The notes beneath the pieces were generated by a model. The model was not told the origin of the DNA. It did not search any database and worked only from the letters and a program-made list of their open reading frames with translations. DNA of 64,000 nucleotides from Alligator mississippiensis (lineage: Eukaryota; Chordata; Crocodylia; Alligatoridae), in NCBI RefSeq assembly GCF_030867095.1, contig NC_081824.1, forward strand, positions 146,349,433 to 146,413,432. Reading direction: 5' to 3'. The translations under genes and the position numbers were made by a program. Below, one piece after another: positions 59,085 through 64,000 of the stretch (position 1 is the stretch's first letter; the number at the start of each line of letters is the position of its first letter).

Positions 59085-59515
59085 CATGTGCCTCTTTTAA
59101 GCAGGCTTAGCCTAAAATTGCCATTTTGAAGGCACTTAAAGGGTGCATGTCTACACGTGCATGCGCTTAATGTGCCTTAAAAATGGCAATTTAAGGCTAT
59201 GTAAGTCTAAATTTGATACCTGCATAAAGCAGGTATCAAATTTAGGTGCAAATAGCTAAGTCATATTAGCACATGTGTAGACACGCTAATGTGCATTAAT
59301 GCAGTGTGAGTCAATGGATAGACACTGTGTTAATGTGCATTAGCATGTCTGCACATGCGCTAATGTGACTTAGGTATTCACACCTAAATTTAATGCACCT
59401 TAATACGCATTAGCACATCCACATGTAGATACGCACCTAAATTGCCTTAATGCACCTTAAGCAAAGGCCCATTAAGTTTAGACATGCATAAATACACGTG
59501 TAGACATGCCTACTG
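59085..59515. mobile_element. Nested inverted-repeat MITEs of the 'TCTACA' group
   Basis: The outer edges are 'gggcatgtctacatgtgc' on the left and '...acacgtgtagacatgcc' on the right, which are inverted copies. Inside, near 59,140, a second left edge 'gggtgcatgtctacacgtgc' starts. The core has a hairpin around 'tttgatacctgcataaagcaggtatcaaa' (two arms of about 12 bases) and repeated 'ttaatgtgcattagc' blocks. The core resembles that of the element at 5,607-5,754, so the two belong to one family. No coding capacity. Confidence 0.75.
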
Positions 59516-61309
59516 TGACCAATTATCAAGAGTAGATATTTGGTGGGGATGGGGGGGGAGTGAGGGGGAAGGGAAAGGGAAGCACTCTTAGGCAATCAGA
59601 ACAATGGTACTGAATTATCCCATAGGCCAATTAAACAGAGTTTACTGTATTACTTGGGGTATTCATGCAGCAGATGGGAAAGGCTGTTTCATATTCTTCC
59701 TGTGAGAGATTTAGAACAGTGATTGTGCTTTGGTCTCCTACATCCTATATACTACCCTAACCATTGGGATATAGGATTCACTGGGCTCTTGGTTTGTCCT
59801 TGTCTCCTGTTGAAATCGGTCCACTTTGTATAACTAATTAAATATTCATTGGGTCAGAAACTGTGTGAGAATGATTCTAGCCTTACAGTTACAGCACTCA
59901 GCTAAAGGGAAAAGGGAGGAAGCACCAAGGTATTAGTTTCTGTGCTAATAAATGTTAATTAGTTACAGAAATGGAATTGCTTCAACAGGAAACAATGACA
60001 GAACCACACCTTAGCATGTCTTGTAACCCAGTGAATAGAGCATTTACACACACAGAAGGGATCAGATCCAAAAAAACCACACTCAGGCACTAGGATACTA
60101 AGTGATACCATGCCTAACTTTTAGGTGTGTAGCTGTGGGCATGGAATCCACAAACCCAAGTTAAGTTCCTCAGTTCCCTATACCTTAAATGTAGAGAGTT
60201 AGCTGCCTAGAAATGGGATTCAAAAAGCTCAAGAAGTTAAGTGAAGGGAACCTTAGCCATCCAACAGGAAATGCTGAAAGTGGGGAGGGACAGGTCTAAA
60301 ATCCTGCCTTTCTTTTGAACTAAGTCACCTAACTTAGGGCAGCTGGCAGCTGAGACTGGAATCCAAAGCTAGGAATCCTCACCTAGATTTAGGTGCCTAT
60401 GTCAACCCTTTGCTCACAGACCACTGACTCACTATTTTAAGATACAGGTGGTGCTCACATTTTGAATAATAGCTTCTCCCTTTGGCTCCATGACTTCTGC
60501 GTGTCTTTTGACTTAGTGTTGGATGGCCTAACTTCAACAATTGAATTGGAAAGTACCCTCAACCCAGCCTAACCTATAGTGCAGTGATTAGGAAGCTCTA
60601 ATGGGAGGTGGAAAATCTGAGTAAGAACCACCTCAGGAGGAGCAAGCCCTATTAAATGCATCTCCCATTTCTTGGAAAAGTGCTCTAACCACTAGCCAGA
60701 TGGGCCTTCCACCACATGTGTTTTCAGTTAAATCATAGATGCTGAATTCAGTAGCATCAATGTGTGTTAGGCAGGCTCTGAGCACACCACCCAGACTGTG
60801 CCTGTGAGTCTGTACTGTTGCGTCTCTCACAGTGGCCAGGCACTTGAGAAGGTGATGCAGGAAACATCAGAGGGGGTGAACAACTGTAGAATAACCTGAA
60901 AATAGAAGAATTTTCTTTCTAACCCTTGTGAATTGATGGCTGGCTTCTACCTTGAAGTATGAGAGATTTTAACACACGCACAAATTGTCTATTATACCTT
61001 CTAATAGAACAAATGATTGGTGTGCTCCCCAAATCCCATCTACTACTCATCTCAAGCAACAAAACAAAAGTAAGTAGGTCTTGCTGAATATAAAACTATT
61101 TAGCAAAGAGCCATATGTATCCCAGTAAAAATGTATTACACAATTAAATTGTTATTATAAGATAAAAATTATGTGGACGGTCAATCCTCAGACTTCAGAA
61201 CAAAAGACAAACAGCTGGAGACAGGAAGATATTTCCCCCATAATGCAATACATCAGATTGCCTCATTATGTATAGTACAGATGTGTTTACAGAATCTTCT
61301 AAAGAATCT

Positions 61310-61395
61310 GGTATAAGTGACTATCAGAGACAGGATGCTGAACTAGACAGGCCGTTGGCCTCTTCCCCTATGGCAATTCTTATGCTCCTAATTAA
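61310..61395 (+). repeat. CR1/L3-like LINE 3' tail fragment
   Basis: The stretch 'cagagacaggatgctgaact' followed by 'agacaggccgttggcc' and 'ttcccctatggcaattctta' resembles the conserved 3' end of CR1/L3-type LINEs in amniotes. Only the tail is present, as is usual for 5'-truncated insertions. The family is assigned from memory of the consensus. Confidence 0.55.
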
Positions 61396-61762
61396 TTTCT
61401 TCCATTGAAATTCCAGCGACCAGGGAAGAGGGAATCTCAAGTTTTCATCTTACCCTGAGTATTGTTTTGGATTTTCCTTTACTTGTTTATTTTACAAAAG
61501 TTATATAGCAAGATGCAGAGATATTCTTGATTTAATAATATTCCATTTATAGAAATACTAAGGAGTTCAGATTAAATTAAATACATCTGAAGGGATCTAG
61601 GAGCCACGTTACTTTAGATCTAACATTTTTTTCCAGAAAGAGAGAGAGAAATTGTCATGAAGGAATTATCAGCATATGAAGTAATGATAATAAAAAAATT
61701 AAAAACATTCCATCATAATTTTAAGCAATAAGAATATTATTAAGCATAGAAACACCTCTCAC

Positions 61763-61860
61763 CTTATTAAACCTGTTTTAGGCCTGTGAATCAAATGCCA
61801 CCTGTAGGCAGTATAATCTTTCCAGCCAATGTTCTTGGGGTCATGCCACAATGTACGAAC
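61763..61860 (-). CDS. THBS2: THBS2 internal coding exon, TSP C-terminal domain (part 2)
   Basis: This is the next THBS2 exon, 98 nt, after an intron of about 1.4 kb. It has a TGTAG acceptor and a GTGAG donor. It opens on a full codon and ends two bases into an arginine codon that the next exon completes. The reading is [19 protein letters not shown] followed by [13 protein letters not shown]. This is the conserved WHDP...[10 protein letters not shown] block of the thrombospondin lectin-like domain, in which aromatic and arginine residues pack the beta sandwich. [13 protein letters not shown]...HRPKTG agrees with THBS2. Splice phases agree with both neighbouring exons, which supports a functional gene over a processed copy. 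It is too short to stand out as an open reading frame and was found by following the protein homology. Confidence 0.94.
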
Positions 61861-63273
61861 CTACAGCAGGATTACAAGCAAGTCATTAGAAAAAAAAATT
61901 GCACTGTAGGAATTGGCAAACAATCACAGACTATTTTCTTCATGGCATGAGAATAAACATAGTTTTACAATTTGCTAATATGAGCTATGTCCCATTCCCT
62001 CAGTCCTGATCACCTATCTTAAGTCTCAGAAACAATGCTAACTTCAATTATACAACATATGTTCCTCAAGCAACAGGATCCATTTATAGTCCATAGACTT
62101 TTTTTTTCAGAAGGGACCTTAGATAAGGGCTGGGCAAACTTTTGCCACTGTGGGCCATTGCTTACAACCCAGCCCCTACTGTGGGCTGCAAATTTCTGAA
62201 ACCCCTATCAGTCAGCAGATGCTGTGGAGGAAATATATATAAAAAGGGAGGAGGCAGCACTCTTTAGAGGGCAGGAGAGAAAATAAACTGAGCGTGGCAA
62301 GCAGTAGGATCCTGTGGATGTCTCCCCTACTGCTCTGGCTGGAGAGTGCTGCTGATTCCCTGAGCTGCTACAGGATGAATCACATCTTTTCATGAGCCAA
62401 ATCTCGGCCATAGACCATAGGTTGTCAACCCCTATCTGAGATCACATATACATACATCCCTCCTCATATAGATCTGACTGTGTTACCTTCTTCAATCTCA
62501 GGGCTTTCCAATGGCAGGGGATGAGGCAGGAAGTGGAAGTTGGAGGAGGGAAAGGAAACCTGGACACCCCAGCAGCAGGAGGAGAGTGATGCGGGTAATA
62601 GCACCTGGACCGGGAGCCTAGGGGCTGCAGGTTAACCCCCCAGGGGCTACGTGTAGTTCACAGGCCACTAGTTGGACAGCCCTGACCTACATGAACAGTT
62701 TCACAGAAGAAAACAGGACTAATCTTTGAGTAAGCACTTCTACAGGATTGGATAATTACATATAGTATACTTTTCCCAAAACTATCAAAATAGAAGACAT
62801 TTAGGGTAAAGCCCTGATCCTGCACTGAATGCAGTTCTGTTGAATCCCTGCACATGTGCCTCAGTGGATTCAAACAAATATATTCCTATCATTCCAGTAA
62901 GACAGGATGCCCAAAATGTGGGTATTTAAATACCGGTCTGAACAAAAGGCCACGAAGGGCTTGAAGAAGTACTGAAATACTAACCAGATTTCTAAGCTGG
63001 AAGACCCACCCTCCAGTTATTTTTCAGGTTCCCTTGACCAACAGTGACAGATTGATTTTATATATATACTTTGCCCATTACTTTGAAACACAATAAAATA
63101 TATATGTGTATATAAAATAATTATAAAAACAATTTGCAATTTATCCACGAAATAAGATAGCGAAGAAAATTGATTCCCTCCAGGCCTGCTTTTTGATAAC
63201 AGATTTTTTGGGGAGCTCCTTTTTACTTCGTCATTTGTTCACTACCATTGGTTTGAACTCTTAATTCTCTTAC
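61861..63273 (-). other. THBS2: THBS2 intron with nested hAT-like repeats
   Basis: Intron of about 1.4 kb. At about 62,127-62,687 it carries old hAT-type non-autonomous repeat sequence. The left edge reads 'agggctgggcaaactttt' and the right edge '...ggacagccctga', roughly inverted copies of each other. A second inner right-hand edge near 62,425-62,440 ('ggttgtcaacccct') suggests one copy inserted in or next to another. Nothing coding is seen. Confidence 0.6.
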
Positions 63274-63545
63274 CTGTCCAGGTGTATTTCCTGTGTGCCA
63301 GAGAGCATTTCTTAAGTGCTCACCAGCACCAGTTGTGGAGTTCACTACTTTCAGTGACACGCCAGAATAACCATAAGCCCTGGTGGGCTTGTCCTCCCAA
63401 TAGGTCTGGGTGACTTGCTTCCACATCAAAACATAAAATCGACTGCTTGACTGATAGCCAAACACAAACCCAGCATAATCATCATCACGGTCTGTATTAA
63501 CGTAGAAGGTGCCACTAAAGTCAACGGAGCTGAACTCATCATAAC
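63274..63545 (-). CDS. THBS2: THBS2 internal coding exon, TSP C-terminal domain (part 1)
   Basis: This is an internal exon of a thrombospondin gene. Thrombospondin-2 is a secreted matricellular glycoprotein that binds cell-surface receptors, proteases and matrix proteins. The exon has an AG acceptor at its high-coordinate end and a GTAAG donor at its low end. It is 272 nt: two bases completing a glycine codon, then 90 full codons. The reading starts [16 protein letters not shown] and continues with [18 protein letters not shown], the conserved start of the L-type-lectin-like C-terminal domain. [20 protein letters not shown] and an NSTTG N-glycosylation site follow, and the exon ends GNTPGQ. 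From memory of the family, WED and [10 protein letters not shown] fit THBS2, whereas THBS1 has different residues there. The reading is intact. No further exon is seen between it and the window end. Paralogue choice is strong but rests on recalled sequences. Confidence 0.95.
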
Positions 63546-64000
63546 CTGGCAGAAATACAAGGTGTTCAGTTTCTTGATGCGTGCAAATTCAGAATGCTTG
63601 AAAGCTCGAACTATCACCCTCTTGTTCTTAACTAGATGATTGCAACAATTCTACTGCTGGGGTGGCACATTTCTAGTGGTCCTTTTTCATGTTGGGGAAA
63701 ATGAAGTCAGACAGACTGTTTGTATGGTACTTATGTATCTGAAGATGAGAAAATATCTCCTCTTTTTTTAGCTTTATTGCTGCATAATCCTCATTTCTCT
63801 GTGTCTTCCTCTCAGTAACTATGTTGATCTACTGCTACCAAACAAAATGACTTAATGGTTTTCTTCAGAAAAGACTGTAAGGATTCCTATATTAGTATCT
63901 CTCACTATACCAGTCTGGAGAAAAAGGGAGGCCTTTGATGGGAAAACAACTACTGTAACACATATCTGCAAAGTCTTCCTCAGTCCTGGTTTACTTGAAT
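63546..64000 (-). other. THBS2: THBS2 intron, partial
   Basis: This is intronic sequence upstream of the first visible THBS2 exon in transcript sense. I looked for calcium-binding type III repeat codons (DxDxDG patterns) on the minus strand and saw none, so the previous exon lies outside the window. Confidence 0.7.

Larger units (their letters stand above)
58377..61762 (-). other. THBS2: THBS2 intron with MITE cluster and old repeats
   Basis: Intron of about 3.4 kb. It holds a nested cluster of inverted-repeat elements at about 59,085-59,515. An old interspersed repeat at about 60,000-60,880 contains a segment reading like 'gtgctctaaccactagccag'. A CR1-like 3' tail lies at about 61,310-61,395. 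No exon-like reading was found between the flanking exons. Confidence 0.6.

Noticed and set aside
58237-63545. THBS1 instead of THBS2
   Set aside because: [29 protein letters not shown] and EGKQVM fit recalled THBS2; THBS1 differs at these places.
1-64000. CRISPR array
   Set aside because: No regularly spaced direct repeats; the arrays seen are microsatellites, minisatellites or element ends.
1-64000. tRNA, rRNA or snRNA genes
   Set aside because: No convincing cloverleaf with A and B boxes or other RNA gene signature was seen; tRNA-like phrases at 36.8 and 60.6 kb belong to worn repeats.

Overview
The window looks like nuclear DNA from a non-mammalian amniote. Low gene density, a CR1-type LINE 3' end, Penelope-like and DIRS-like retroelement remains, many short hAT-like inverted-repeat elements and several LTR elements suggest a reptile, most likely a crocodilian or turtle. 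The lineage is inference; no species can be named from the sequence alone.

Only one host gene is supported. The right end (about 56,828 to 63,545, minus strand) holds the last four coding exons of a thrombospondin gene. The reading matches THBS2 better than THBS1. These exons encode most of the C-terminal lectin-like domain and end with a terminal exon carrying only the last codons and the stop. The 3' UTR runs leftwards from 56,827 for an undetermined distance, and the rest of the gene lies beyond 64,000.

The remaining roughly 54 kb, downstream of THBS2, looks like a gene desert filled with repeats. From left to right: Penelope-like and CR1 remains (0.7-2.2 kb); short inverted-repeat DNA elements (3.8-6.8 kb); a long minus-strand LTR-like segment (about 9.07-10.4 kb); inverted-repeat elements (11.6-13.1 kb, plus a duplicated family at 15.5 and 17.3 kb); a 1.4-kb solo LTR (18,286-19,689); a MITE and a long ATAAT array (19.7-20.5 kb); a minus-strand LTR-like block (about 21.8-22.9 kb); a 965-bp solo LTR holding a small membrane-protein-like reading frame (25,136-26,100); a Penelope-like 3' end with a GIY-YIG remnant (27.4-28.2 kb); a broken DIRS-like element split by MITEs (about 31.0-34.4 kb, perhaps from 29 kb); a solo LTR (39,745-40,328); and a complete, structurally compact LTR element (45,699-49,471).

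The last two belong to one LTR family. The complete copy has two 786-bp LTRs differing at about 39 sites by my hand count, a primer-binding-like site, a polypurine tract and one long uninterrupted minus-strand reading frame of about 583 codons. It has no visible pol. It is the best candidate for something little described.

Many MITEs share terminal repeats built around a 'gggtgYRTCTACAC' motif but carry unrelated cores. No RNA genes, CRISPR arrays or second host gene could be supported. All boundaries were read by eye.
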